NCBI GenBank assembly: GCA_051252455.1
Contig: JBPOFM010000001.1
Location: 1,028,568-1,092,567 of the forward strand
Direction of reading: 5' to 3'
Source: JBPOFM01 sp051252455
GTDB taxonomy: Bacteria; Bacteroidota; Bacteroidia; Flavobacteriales; Flavobacteriaceae
DNA: 64,000 nucleotides
Position numbers and translations under genes: made by a program. Every line of letters begins with the position of its first letter. The first letter of the stretch is position 1. The notes beneath the pieces were generated by a model that saw nothing but the letters and a program-made list of their open reading frames with translations, did no database searches and was not told where the DNA came from. Shown here in pieces: positions 17,680 to 25,949 of the stretch.

Positions 17680-20448
17680 ATGGACAAATATTCCTTCCTT
17701 AACGCAGCACACACGGCTTATTTCGCTGAATTATACGACCAATATTTACTAAATCCAGACTCGGTTGAACCAAGCTGGAGAGCCTTTTTTCAAGGGTTTG
17801 ATTTTGGGTCAGAAAGTCAGGGTGGCAATGGTCAAGTTTATGATGATGGAGATGTGTGCTTAAGTCCTGAAATTCCAGAGCAAATGCAAAAGGAATTCAA
17901 TGTGGTTCGTTTAATTGATGGGTACCGCAATAGGGGACATTTATTCACGAAGACAAATCCAGTGCGCGAACGTCGGAAGTATGAACCAACTTTGGCACTT
18001 GAAAATTTCAATTTATCGCAAGGGGATTTGAACTCTGTTTTTTCTGCAGGCGAAATTCTGGGAATTGGTGCGCAAAAATTGAGTGACATTGTTTCTCATC
18101 TTGAAAAAATCTATTGTGACTCCATTGGTGTGGAATACATGTACATCAGAAATCCAAAAGAAATTACTTGGATTCAGAATAAATTGAATGTCAATGATAA
18201 CCAGCCAAAATTCGACTCTGAACAAAAGAAGCACATTCTGAAAAAATTGAATGAAGCAGTTTCGTTTGAGAGCTTTTTGCATACCAAGTATGTTGGGCAA
18301 AAACGATTTTCATTGGAAGGTGGAGAATCTTTAATTCCAGCTTTAGATGCTGTTATTGAAAAAGCGTCTGAATATGGTGTTCAAGAATTCGTTATGGGTA
18401 TGGCACATCGAGGCCGTTTAAGCACCTTGATAAATATTTTTGGAAAATCAGCGAAAGATTTGTTTAGCGAATTTGATGGTAAAGACTACGAACAGGAAAT
18501 ATTTGATGGCGATGTTAAATACCATTTAGGTTGGACGAGTGATCGAGAAACTAAAGGTGGTAAAAAAATCAACTTGAATATTGCACCAAATCCTTCTCAT
18601 TTAGAAACTGTCGGAGCTGTTGTAGAGGGTATTGTGAGAGCAAAACAAGATGACAAATACCCAGATAACCCATCACAGGTGTTGCCAATTATTGTGCACG
18701 GAGATGCTGCCATTGCTGGTCAAGGGATTGTTTATGAAATTGTTCAAATGGCAAATCTTGATGGATACAAAACGAATGGAACTATTCACATCGTGGTAAA
18801 TAATCAAATTGGTTTTACGACTAATTATTTAGATGCACGTTCGAGTACCTATTGTACTGACGTTGGAAAAGTCACATTGTCTCCAGTATTGCATGTCAAT
18901 GCCGACGACGTTGAAGCTGTAGTCCATGCGGTTTTGTTCGCTTTGGATTTCCGGATGGAATTCAAAAGAGACGTGTTCATTGATTTATTAGGTTATAGAA
19001 AATATGGTCATAATGAAGGTGATGAGCCTCGTTTTACACAGCCCAAATTATACAAGGCCATTGCCAAACACGATAATCCAAGAGAAATTTATAACGAAAA
19101 GTTATTAGCAGAAGGCATTATTGATGCTGACTATACAGCAAAACTTGAAGAAGATTACAAATCTTCATTAGAAGAAAAACTGGAAGATTCTAGAAAAGTA
19201 GAAAAAACAATCATTACCCCGTTCATGCAGAATGAATGGAAAAATTTTGTCAATGTTACTGAAGTAGAAATGATGAAACCTATAGATACAAAGGTTTCAA
19301 AAGAGAAATTGTCAGACATCACAGATGTTATTTCTTCACTGCCAAAAGACAAAAAATTCATTCGAAAAATTGAGCGTCTGATCGAATCTCGTAAAACCAT
19401 GTTCGAAGAAGACAAACTTGATTGGGCAATGGCAGAACATTTAGCCTACGGAACCTTGCTTGAAGAAGGGTTTGATGTTCGATTATCTGGACAGGATGTA
19501 GAACGTGGTACATTTTCACATCGTCATGCGGTTGTAAAGGTGGAAGATAGCGAAGAAGAAATTATATTATTGAATCGCTTAAGCGACAAACAGGGTCGTT
19601 TCTTCATCTATAATTCCTTATTATCAGAATACGGTGTGGTAGGTTTTGATTATGGTTATGCCATGGCAAGTCCGATAACACTTACGATATGGGAAGCACA
19701 ATTTGGAGACTTCAGTAATGGAGCCCAAATTATGTTAGACCAATATATTTCGGCAGCAGAAGATAAGTGGAAACTTCAAAATGGGTTGGTAATGTTGTTG
19801 CCTCACGGATATGAAGGTCAAGGCGCAGAACACTCTTCAGCACGTATGGAGCGTTATTTACAATTATGTGCCGTAGATAACATGTTTGTTGCAGATTGTA
19901 CGACACCTGCAAATATGTACCATTTGTTGCGTAAACAAATGAAATCAAATTTCAGAAAGCCTTTAATCGTTTTCACACCAAAAAGTTTGTTGCGTCATCC
20001 AAAATGCGTCTCAACTGTTGAGGAATTTGCAAATGGAGGTTTTCAGATGGTTATAGATGTTGACAATGCAAAAGCTGACTCTATCAAATCCTTGGTATTC
20101 TTGACTGGGAAATTCTATTATGATTTAATAGAAGAACGTGAAAAATTAGGAAGAGATGACGTTGCATTTGTACGAATTGAACAGTTATTTCCTTTGCCAG
20201 CAGAAGAAATTCGAACAGCAATGAAAAAATATAAAAACGCCAAAGATATCGTTTGGGCACAGGAAGAACCAAGAAACATGGGTGCCTACAGTCATTTGCT
20301 GATGCATTTAGATGAGGCAAAAACTTTTAGAGTTGCTTCATTAAGACCTTATGGAGCGCCGGCAGCTGGAAGTTCGATTCGCTCGAAACGTCGTCACCAA
20401 GAAGTTATGGAATTTATATTTGACAAGAACAAGAATAATCAACGATAA
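17680..20448 (+). CDS. sucA: 2-oxoglutarate dehydrogenase E1 component
   Basis: ThDP-dependent E1 of the 2-oxoglutarate dehydrogenase complex (TCA cycle), about 922 aa from the ATG at 17680; an upstream TTG at 17671 adds three residues. Landmarks: N-terminal E2-binding segment (FLNAAHTAYFAELYDQYL), FVMGMAHRGRLSTLIN, the ThDP motif starting at IVHGDAAIAGQGIVYEIVQM, LLGYRKYGHNEGDEP, and C-terminal SHRHAVVKVED and GYEGQGAEHSSARMERYLQL. sucB follows 37 bp downstream. Confidence 0.96.
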   Translation: MDKYSFLNAAHTAYFAELYDQYLLNPDSVEPSWRAFFQGFDFGSESQGGNGQVYDDGDVCLSPEIPEQMQKEFNVVRLIDGYRNRGHLFTKTNPVRERRKYEPTLALENFNLSQGDLNSVFSAGEILGIGAQKLSDIVSHLEKIYCDSIGVEYMYIRNPKEITWIQNKLNVNDNQPKFDSEQKKHILKKLNEAVSFESFLHTKYVGQKRFSLEGGESLIPALDAVIEKASEYGVQEFVMGMAHRGRLSTLINIFGKSAKDLFSEFDGKDYEQEIFDGDVKYHLGWTSDRETKGGKKINLNIAPNPSHLETVGAVVEGIVRAKQDDKYPDNPSQVLPIIVHGDAAIAGQGIVYEIVQMANLDGYKTNGTIHIVVNNQIGFTTNYLDARSSTYCTDVGKVTLSPVLHVNADDVEAVVHAVLFALDFRMEFKRDVFIDLLGYRKYGHNEGDEPRFTQPKLYKAIAKHDNPREIYNEKLLAEGIIDADYTAKLEEDYKSSLEEKLEDSRKVEKTIITPFMQNEWKNFVNVTEVEMMKPIDTKVSKEKLSDITDVISSLPKDKKFIRKIERLIESRKTMFEEDKLDWAMAEHLAYGTLLEEGFDVRLSGQDVERGTFSHRHAVVKVEDSEEEIILLNRLSDKQGRFFIYNSLLSEYGVVGFDYGYAMASPITLTIWEAQFGDFSNGAQIMLDQYISAAEDKWKLQNGLVMLLPHGYEGQGAEHSSARMERYLQLCAVDNMFVADCTTPANMYHLLRKQMKSNFRKPLIVFTPKSLLRHPKCVSTVEEFANGGFQMVIDVDNAKADSIKSLVFLTGKFYYDLIEEREKLGRDDVAFVRIEQLFPLPAEEIRTAMKKYKNAKDIVWAQEEPRNMGAYSHLLMHLDEAKTFRVASLRPYGAPAAGSSIRSKRRHQEVMEFIFDKNKNNQR

Positions 20449-20485
20449 TTTAAGACATTAACAAAACACTAAAATAGAATATACG

Positions 20486-21793
20486 ATGATTTTAGAAATG
20501 AAAGTCCCGTCGCCAGGAGAATCAATCACCGAAGTAGAAATTGCGGCATGGTTAGTTGCTGATGGTGATTTTGTAGAAAAAGACCAAGCTATTGCTGAAG
20601 TAGATAGCGATAAAGCAACTCTAGAGTTGCCAGCAGAGGCAAGCGGTATAATTACCCTTAAAGCGGAAGAAGGTGATGCTGTAGCCGTTGGCGAGGTTGT
20701 GTGCTTGATAGATACTGATGGTGAAAAACCAGGTGGTGATTCTGATTCTAAAGAAAAAAAGTCAAAAGAAAATAAGGAACCAGATACTCCTGAAACTTTT
20801 AAAAGTGGAGATGAAGGTTCCAATGACAATACTGAAAAGGAGTTGGCAAAAGAACAAAAGGAGACAACTAACAAGGATAATCATGAGAAAGCACCAAATC
20901 CTGCACAAGGTACATATGCTTCTGGTGTGGCTAGCCCAGCTGCAAAAAAGATTCTTTCAGAGAAAAATATGTCAGCGAGTGATATAAAAGGTTCTGGTAA
21001 AGATGGACGCATTACTAAAGATGACGCTGTGAATGCAAAACCTTCTATGGGAACACCAACAGGTGGCAATAGAGGAACGTCACGTAGTAGAATGTCTATG
21101 TTGAGACGTAAAGTTGCGGAGCGTTTGGTGGAAGCCAAAAACACCACTGCGATGTTGACTACTTTCAATGAAGTGGATATGTCACCAATTTTCAAATTAC
21201 GCGACGAATATAAAGAAACATTTAAAAGCAAACATGGAGTTGGTTTAGGTTTTATGAGCTTCTTCACATTAGCAGTTGTGAGAGCTTTAAAAATGTATCC
21301 TGCCGTAAATTCAATGATTGATGGACAGGAAATGATAAGTTATGATTTTTGTGATATCAGTATTGCAGTGTCAGGTCCGAAAGGATTGATGGTACCTGTC
21401 ATAAGAAATGCTGAAAACTTAAGCTTTAGAGGTGTTGAGGCAGAAGTGAAACGTTTGGCAATTAGAGCAAGGGATGGACAGATAACTGTTGATGAAATGA
21501 CTGGAGGCACTTTTACCATTTCAAATGGAGGAGTTTTTGGAAGTATGCTTTCAACGCCGATCATCAATCCGCCACAAAGCGCGATTCTTGGTATGCATAA
21601 TATAGTAGAACGTCCGGTAGCGATCGATGGACATGTAGAGATTCGTCCTATCATGTTCGTGGCTGTGTCTTATGACCATAGAATCATTGACGGTAAGGAA
21701 AGTGTTGGATTTTTGGTGGCAATTAAAGAAGCCTTGGAAAACCCTATTGATTTATTGATGGATGGTGATGTAAAAAGAGCTTTAGAATTATAA
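20486..21793 (+). CDS. sucB: Dihydrolipoyllysine-residue succinyltransferase (E2)
   Basis: E2 core of the 2-oxoglutarate dehydrogenase complex, 435 aa. Domains in order: lipoyl domain with the modified lysine in VDSDKATLELPA (about K44), an acidic/Lys-rich flexible linker (about 85-140), peripheral subunit-binding domain (SPAAKKILSEKNMSASDIKG, about 152-190), and the acyltransferase core with the active-site His and Asp in SYDHRIIDGKESVGF. It is cotranscribed with sucA and followed by a strong terminator. Confidence 0.95.
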   Translation: MILEMKVPSPGESITEVEIAAWLVADGDFVEKDQAIAEVDSDKATLELPAEASGIITLKAEEGDAVAVGEVVCLIDTDGEKPGGDSDSKEKKSKENKEPDTPETFKSGDEGSNDNTEKELAKEQKETTNKDNHEKAPNPAQGTYASGVASPAAKKILSEKNMSASDIKGSGKDGRITKDDAVNAKPSMGTPTGGNRGTSRSRMSMLRRKVAERLVEAKNTTAMLTTFNEVDMSPIFKLRDEYKETFKSKHGVGLGFMSFFTLAVVRALKMYPAVNSMIDGQEMISYDFCDISIAVSGPKGLMVPVIRNAENLSFRGVEAEVKRLAIRARDGQITVDEMTGGTFTISNGGVFGSMLSTPIINPPQSAILGMHNIVERPVAIDGHVEIRPIMFVAVSYDHRIIDGKESVGFLVAIKEALENPIDLLMDGDVKRALEL

Positions 21794-21814
21794 TCAATAA
21801 ATAGATTCAATTAA

Positions 21815-21847
21815 AAAAGGGCAACTTATTGTTAAAGTTGCCCTTTT
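21815..21847. terminator. Bidirectional terminator between sucB and micropeptide 1
   Basis: AAAAGGGCAACTT (21815-21827) pairs with AAGTTGCCCTTTT (21835-21847). T-runs on both strands, so it can serve sucB on the plus strand and the 34-aa peptide gene on the minus strand. Confidence 0.85.
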
Positions 21848-21863
21848 CTTTGTTTAAAATCGA

Positions 21864-21968
21864 TTAAAAAAAGTTGACCATAATATTGGCCGCTATAACA
21901 AGGATTGCGCTTAAAATCAATCCTATTATGAGAACTTTGTTTTCTGATTTAAAATTGTTTTTCTTCAT
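21864..21968 (-). CDS. Micropeptide 1, 34-aa single-pass membrane peptide
   Basis: From the ATG at 21968: a basic/polar N-terminus (MKKNNFKSEN) and one membrane helix (KVLIIGLILSAILVIAANIM) ending VNFF. It is clearly paralogous to the 33-aa peptide at 22396-22497: both share the pattern IIGLI-x-S-x-ILVI-x2-NI-x-V-x-F. The unit is led by a perfect palindrome (22113-22132), has a structured leader and closes with a terminator. Upstream in-frame starts (up to 22046, TTG) exist but the paralogue's length favours 21968. Role unknown; membrane toxin or sensor-partner peptides have such a shape (inference). Confidence 0.6.
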   Translation of the reverse strand: MKKNNFKSENKVLIIGLILSAILVIAANIMVNFF

Positions 21969-22112
21969 AGTAGGCATAAGAAATATTTTATAAGATTTAA
22001 ATTTTAAACAAATGCCCCCGATTGTTTCCGAATCAGGAGCTATCAATTAATTTTCCCTAAAAATTAACTATATAATTGTTTTGTAAATTTCGGGATTATC
22101 AGACTAGCATAC

Positions 22113-22132
22113 AATACGTAGTTCTACGTATT
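22113..22132. promoter_or_regulatory. Palindrome copy 1 (AATACGTAGTTCTACGTATT)
   Basis: A perfect 9-bp inverted repeat AATACGTAG/CTACGTATT around a 2-nt spacer, 144 nt upstream of micropeptide 1. Two further copies lie at 22288-22307 and 22622-22641. Likely an operator for a dimeric regulator; the adjacent NarL-type response regulator is the obvious candidate (inference). Confidence 0.65.
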
Positions 22133-22182
22133 TTTCCACCTTTATTCAGCAAGAATGGTGAGGTGCGTTAAATAATGGTATA

Positions 22183-22287
22183 TAAAAAAAAAGGCTCCGA
22201 ACAAATACTGTCCAAAGCCTTTTAACTTAAATAATTCCCCTAAGAATTAATAGCTTTACAAATATCGTGGATATTATGACACCAAAC
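22183..22287 (-). ncRNA. Candidate small RNA / ORF-less unit of the palindrome locus
   Basis: Between palindrome copy 2 (22288-22307) and a T-rich terminator (22189-22223) the minus strand has no plausible ORF. Its sequence after the palindrome aligns with the leaders of the two flanking peptide units: a shared start ATTGT-TGG, a conserved CGANATTT stretch, GCTATTAAT, then TTAGGGGAA. It ends with a 10-bp G:U-tolerant hairpin (GGCTTTGGAC / GTTCGGAGCC). This could be a transcript of roughly 80-100 nt ending at the terminator, or a unit that lost its peptide gene. Confidence 0.35.
22189..22223 (-). terminator. Terminator-like hairpin of the middle unit
   Basis: AAAAGGCT (22189-22196) pairs with AGCCTTTT (22216-22223), and the inner bases extend the stem with G:U pairs. 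On the minus strand it is followed by nine T. Confidence 0.7.
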
Positions 22288-22307
22288 AATACGTAGTTCT
22301 ACGTATT
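22288..22307. promoter_or_regulatory. Palindrome copy 2 (AATACGTAGTTCTACGTATT)
   Basis: Identical in sequence and orientation to copy 1. It precedes (reading the minus strand) the ORF-less unit that ends at the terminator 22189-22223. Confidence 0.65.
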
Positions 22308-22337
22308 TTTTGGCCTAAATCCACATTTTTTTATAAA

Positions 22338-22370
22338 AAAAGCGCAAACTGACATTCAGTTTGCGCTTTT
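22338..22370 (-). terminator. Terminator after micropeptide 2
   Basis: AAAAGCGCAAACTGA (22338-22352) pairs perfectly with TCAGTTTGCGCTTTT (22356-22370); loop of 3 nt and a T-run on the minus strand. Confidence 0.85.
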
Positions 22371-22395
22371 CATAATTAACTAAACTAACTAAAAA

Positions 22396-22497
22396 TTAAA
22401 GAAAAGTAACAAGTATGTTCATCGATATTACAAGAATTGAACTAACAATCAATCCTATAATAAATAAGGTGTTGGCTAAACTGATTTTTGACTTCAT
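22396..22497 (-). CDS. Micropeptide 2, 33-aa single-pass membrane peptide
   Basis: The ATG at 22497 opens MKSKISLAN followed by a membrane helix (TLFIIGLIVSSILVISMNIL) and VTFL, 33 residues in all. Paralogous to micropeptide 1 (about half the positions identical and the helix collinear). Its 124-nt leader after palindrome copy 3 contains an extended hairpin (arms 22518-22524/22566-22572 TTTTAGG/CCTAAAA, enclosing a GAGCTCTG/CAGAGCTC stem). A strong terminator follows. It lies immediately downstream of the response regulator gene on the same strand. Confidence 0.6.
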   Translation of the reverse strand: MKSKISLANTLFIIGLIVSSILVISMNILVTFL

Positions 22498-22621
22498 AAT
22501 AATTAAAATTTTAAGGCTTTTAGGTAAGAGCTCTGCATTACTGACAATTCAGAGCTCTTAATCTTCCTAAAAGATATTGATTAATAGCACTGTAAATGTC
22601 GTAATAATATAAAAGCCAAAC

Positions 22622-22641
22622 AATACGTAGAACTACGTATT
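22622..22641. promoter_or_regulatory. Palindrome copy 3, overlapping the regulator stop codon
   Basis: AATACGTAGAACTACGTATT, the same perfect palindrome with the AA/TT spacer inverted relative to copies 1 and 2. One arm supplies the last codons and TAG stop of the response regulator gene, so the site is embedded in the 3' end of that coding sequence and leads into the micropeptide 2 unit. Confidence 0.65.
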
Positions 22642-23268
22642 TTTATCCAAAAAGTCTTCATTTTCTTTGGCATAGAGTGCCAAACTGCCTCCCTTGGGTT
22701 CTAGATCAAGTTTTTTAATGATATGACTTTTATGTTTTTCAATGGTGCGATCGGACACAAAAAGTAGTTGCCCAATTTCTTTTGCGGTTTTGTTTTGCCC
22801 GATGAGTTTTAGTACTCTTATTTCTGCGGGAGTCAACAAATTTAATTCTTCGGGAGCTTCTTCAATTTCCAAATACTGTATTAATTCTGGACTAAAATAA
22901 TGCTTACCGTTGTATACGGCCTCTAAACAATTTTCAAGTTCCACTAGAGCAAATTCTTTTAGAACATAACCGTAAATGTGCAGTGCTTTCGCTTGGTTAT
23001 AAATAGCTTCTTCTTTCTCAAAGGTGATAAGAATTATTTTTGTGGACAGATTTTGTTCACTGCATATTTTGGCAATTTCCAAACCCGTAAGAAAAGGCAT
23101 TCTAATGTCTAAAATGGCGATATCTGGTTCTAAATCCTTGATTAGCTGAAAAGCGTCTTTCCCATTCGTGGCACTCGATAACACATTATACCGTTTTTCC
23201 ACTAAAAAGTCATTAAGACCCTTGAGGATGAGAGGATGGTCGTCTGCTATAATAATAGAGGCTTGCAT
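22633..23268 (-). CDS. NarL/FixJ-family response regulator (orphan)
   Basis: 211 aa: receiver domain (1-120) with acidic pair D9/D10, phospho-acceptor D54 (DIAILDIRMP) and the conserved Lys at about 104 (YGYVLKEF), then a LuxR-type helix-turn-helix (about 145-188; LTPAEIRVLKLIGQNKTAKEIGQLLFVSDRTIEKHKSHIIKKL). No histidine kinase gene is adjacent, so its partner is elsewhere. The gene's end merges with palindrome copy 3, and two more copies follow downstream, each heading a minus-strand unit, which makes a local regulon of membrane micropeptides plausible (inference). Confidence 0.92.
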   Translation of the reverse strand: MQASIIIADDHPLILKGLNDFLVEKRYNVLSSATNGKDAFQLIKDLEPDIAILDIRMPFLTGLEIAKICSEQNLSTKIILITFEKEEAIYNQAKALHIYGYVLKEFALVELENCLEAVYNGKHYFSPELIQYLEIEEAPEELNLLTPAEIRVLKLIGQNKTAKEIGQLLFVSDRTIEKHKSHIIKKLDLEPKGGSLALYAKENEDFLDKNT

Positions 23269-23332
23269 TGTTATATCAAGGAGGATTAGTTTATAAAGAT
23301 AACGACTTTTTTAAGATTATAGACGAATTAGA

Positions 23333-23773
23333 CTACAATTTAAGATATAAATACTTTTTGTTGTAATCGATAATCGCCTGACTCTTTTTTAAGATATCAG
23401 CTCCGATGATCCCATCAACTGGTTTCGCGTTGTAGGAAGATAGGGCCTGATTGACGTGAGTAAGATCGAATAAAATCAATACAACTTTATCGTTTTTCCA
23501 TTTTCCAATTTTGAGTCTATTCTTTTTTGCTATTTGAGTCAGCATACCAGTTGCGCCTGCTCCGGCAGCCTTTATTTCGCTGTCTTTGGCCTTTAGTTTA
23601 AAGGTGTCAATCGCTTCAAATCCTACACAAGAGCTTGATGCGCCTGTATCTAAAATAAAAAGTCCTTTTGTGCCGTTGAGAGTAGCCTTCAATTCAAAAT
23701 GATTAGTCTTTGTGAGTGTAAGTTTGATTTTAGTATAACCTTCTTCCAGAAGGAAATCTTTTAACCTTGTCAT
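23333..23773 (-). CDS. Retropepsin-like aspartic protease, clan AA
   Basis: 146 aa from the ATG at 23773 (longer in-frame extension runs antisense through tatD and is rejected). The single active-site motif is FILDTGASSSCVG with catalytic Asp42, and the C-terminal half contains the matching flap/hydrophobic signature VDGIIGADIL. Such one-domain proteins act as homodimers. There is no signal peptide, so it is probably cytoplasmic. Divergent from tatD with about 40 bp between starts. Substrate unknown. Confidence 0.85.
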   Translation of the reverse strand: MTRLKDFLLEEGYTKIKLTLTKTNHFELKATLNGTKGLFILDTGASSSCVGFEAIDTFKLKAKDSEIKAAGAGATGMLTQIAKKNRLKIGKWKNDKVVLILFDLTHVNQALSSYNAKPVDGIIGADILKKSQAIIDYNKKYLYLKL

Positions 23774-23815
23774 GATTTTGTATTTACACAAATATAAAAC
23801 GATTAATTTTGTAAA

Positions 23816-24583
23816 ATGATAATTACCGATACACACACTCATTTGTACAGTGAATCCTTTGATGAAGACAGACATGAAATGATTCAGCGAGCCATTGATC
23901 AAGGAGTTGCTCGCTTTTTTATTCCAGCGATTGATTCCACATATACCGAGTCTATGCTGCAATTGGAAGCTGATTTTCCAAACCATATTTTTTTGATGAT
24001 GGGTTTGCATCCGACGCATGTCAAAGAAAACTATAAGGAAGAACTTAAACATGTGGAAAACATGCTTGCCAAACGACACTTTTATGCAGTGGGTGAAATT
24101 GGAATCGATTTGTATTGGGATAAAACGACTTTGCCCATTCAAATAGAAGCTTTCAAACATCAAATAAAATTGGCGAAATCTTATAAGCTTCCTATTGTTA
24201 TTCATTGTCGAGAGGCGTTTGATGAAATTTTTGAGGTGTTGGAAGCAGAACACGGTGAAGATTTATACGGAATATTTCATTGTTTTACGGGGAATTTAGA
24301 ACAAGCTCAAAAGGCCATTTCATATAATATGAAATTGGGTATTGGTGGCGTGGTTACTTTTAAGAATGGTGGCATCGACCAATTTCTCAAGCAAATTGAT
24401 TTAAAACATATTGTGCTCGAAACGGATTCGCCTTATTTGGCTCCCAAACCGTATCGTGGAAAACGGAATGAAAGCGCTTATGTCATTAAGGTTTTGGAAA
24501 AACTATCTGAAATCTACGGTCTTTCCATCGAAAAAATTGCCGAAATTACCACAGAAAATTCTAAAGACGTCTTTAATATATAG
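23816..24583 (+). CDS. TatD-family metal-dependent hydrolase (DNase)
   Basis: 255 aa amidohydrolase-fold protein. Metal ligands are visible in TDTHTHLYS (H7, H9), GEIGIDLYWD (Glu of the family), VIHCREAF, IFHCFTG and the final ETDSPYL Asp. TatD proteins have 3'-5' exonuclease activity on DNA and some act in D-aminoacyl or RNA processing roles, so the exact substrate is open. The asparaginase gene begins 2 nt after its stop, so the pair is cotranscribed. Confidence 0.9.
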   Translation: MIITDTHTHLYSESFDEDRHEMIQRAIDQGVARFFIPAIDSTYTESMLQLEADFPNHIFLMMGLHPTHVKENYKEELKHVENMLAKRHFYAVGEIGIDLYWDKTTLPIQIEAFKHQIKLAKSYKLPIVIHCREAFDEIFEVLEAEHGEDLYGIFHCFTGNLEQAQKAISYNMKLGIGGVVTFKNGGIDQFLKQIDLKHIVLETDSPYLAPKPYRGKRNESAYVIKVLEKLSEIYGLSIEKIAEITTENSKDVFNI

Positions 24584-24585
24584 TT

Positions 24586-25617
24586 ATGCCAACATCACAA
24601 CCAACCATTTTATTGATTTATACAGGTGGAACCATTGGGATGGTGAAAGATCCTAATTCTGGAGCATTGAAGGCTTTTGATTTCAATAATCTATTAAAAA
24701 AAATTCCAGAATTAAAATTGCTCGATTGTGATATAAAAACAATCTCCTTTGAAAAACCAATCGATTCCTCAAATATGAATCCAATCTATTGGGTTCAGAT
24801 TGCCGAAATTATAGAGGATAATTATGACAATTTTGACGGGTTTGTCGTTTTGCATGGCAGTGATACCATGAGTTATTCGGCTTCAGCATTAAGTTTTATG
24901 CTCGAAAATCTTTCAAAACCAGTCATATTTACGGGTTCACAATTGCCAATTGGAGATTTGAGGACAGATGCGAAAGAAAATTTGATCACCTCCATTCAAA
25001 TGGCATCGCAACAGCACAATGGAAAACCTGTAATTAGGGAAGTCGGACTTTATTTTGAATATAAACTCTATCGAGGCAACAGAACAACAAAAATAAATGC
25101 CGAGCATTTTGAGGCTTTTGAATCTTTAAATTATCCATGTTTGGCTGAATCCGGTGTGCATCTTAAAATTTTCAAGGAATATTTGCTGAAACCTAATCCG
25201 AGAAAGAAATTGAAAGTGCATAAGGAGTTCGGCATCAATATTGCGTTAATAAAATTATTTCCAGGAGTGTCACAATCTGTGCTTGAAAGTATTTTAGCGA
25301 CCCCTAAACTTCAAGGTGTAATTTTGGAAACCTATGGAGCTGGGAATACGACCACGGAAACATGGTTTTTGGACTTAATGAAGCAAACTATCAAAAAAGG
25401 TTTACCAATAATAAATGTTACGCAATGTTCTGGTGGAAGTGTGATGATGGGACAGTACGAAACAAGTTCTCAACTCAAAATTTTAGGCCTCATTTCGGGA
25501 AAAGATATAACCACGGAAGCGGCGATTGCTAAACTGATGTATTTATTGGGAGAAAAAATTTCGCCTAAAACCTTCAAAACCATCTTTGAAACCTCTTTAA
25601 GGGGAGAAATGTCTTAA
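24586..25617 (+). CDS. ansA: Type I (cytoplasmic) L-asparaginase
   Basis: 343 aa, no signal peptide. Both threonine active-site motifs are present: YTGGTIGMV near the N-terminus and HGSDTMSYSASALSFML (about 89-105), with the catalytic Lys in LRTDAKENL and the C-terminal VTQCSGGSVMMGQYETS segment typical of the AnsA group. It hydrolyses asparagine to aspartate and ammonia in the cytoplasm. It follows tatD at 2 nt. Confidence 0.93.
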   Translation: MPTSQPTILLIYTGGTIGMVKDPNSGALKAFDFNNLLKKIPELKLLDCDIKTISFEKPIDSSNMNPIYWVQIAEIIEDNYDNFDGFVVLHGSDTMSYSASALSFMLENLSKPVIFTGSQLPIGDLRTDAKENLITSIQMASQQHNGKPVIREVGLYFEYKLYRGNRTTKINAEHFEAFESLNYPCLAESGVHLKIFKEYLLKPNPRKKLKVHKEFGINIALIKLFPGVSQSVLESILATPKLQGVILETYGAGNTTTETWFLDLMKQTIKKGLPIINVTQCSGGSVMMGQYETSSQLKILGLISGKDITTEAAIAKLMYLLGEKISPKTFKTIFETSLRGEMS

Positions 25618-25685
25618 AATTATCATATAAAATTTTTTTGCCCTAAAAGTTTTTTCGTTATTTGGCATAGAAAGTTCATTACAAT

Positions 25686-25773
25686 AGAGAGGTGGCCGAG
25701 TGGTCGAAGGCGCACGCCTGGAAAGTGTGTATACCCCAAAAGGGTATCGAGGGTTCGAATCCCTTCCTCTCTG
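25686..25773 (+). tRNA. tRNA-Ser (anticodon GGA)
   Basis: An 88-nt class II tRNA. Acceptor AGAGAGG (25686-25692) pairs with CCTCTCT (25766-25772), discriminator G at 25773. Anticodon stem CACGC/GTGTG with loop CTGGAAA, so anticodon GGA is 25720-25722. A long variable arm (TATACCCC...GGGTATC) and the T-loop TTCGAAT are present, all consistent with serine. CCA is not encoded. The remaining flanks (25618-25685 and 25774-25949) hold nothing else recognisable except an AT-rich leader before exbB. Confidence 0.95.
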
Positions 25774-25949
25774 CGAATTAATTTAGTGGTAAGAAAAATT
25801 AATAGACATGCACCTTTGCTTTTGGTATACACTACCAAATTTCGGCATGAATGCATCGGAATTACTTTATTCTCTACTGTTAATTTATTTTTTAATTATT
25901 TTTTTTTTATATCTTTAACACTTTAACTAATAAAATTAAGAACAGAACA

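Noticed and set aside
21864..22046. A 60-aa form of micropeptide 1 starting at a TTG
   Set aside because: The paralogous peptide is 33 aa and begins at the equivalent of 21968; the extra part is the hairpin-containing leader shared by the units.
23774..24253. N-terminal extension of the aspartic protease
   Set aside because: It is antisense to tatD; the DTGAS domain begins just after the ATG at 23773.
25623..25856. 77-aa minus-strand ORF over the tRNA
   Set aside because: It is the complement of tRNA-Ser; its sequence is explained by the tRNA.
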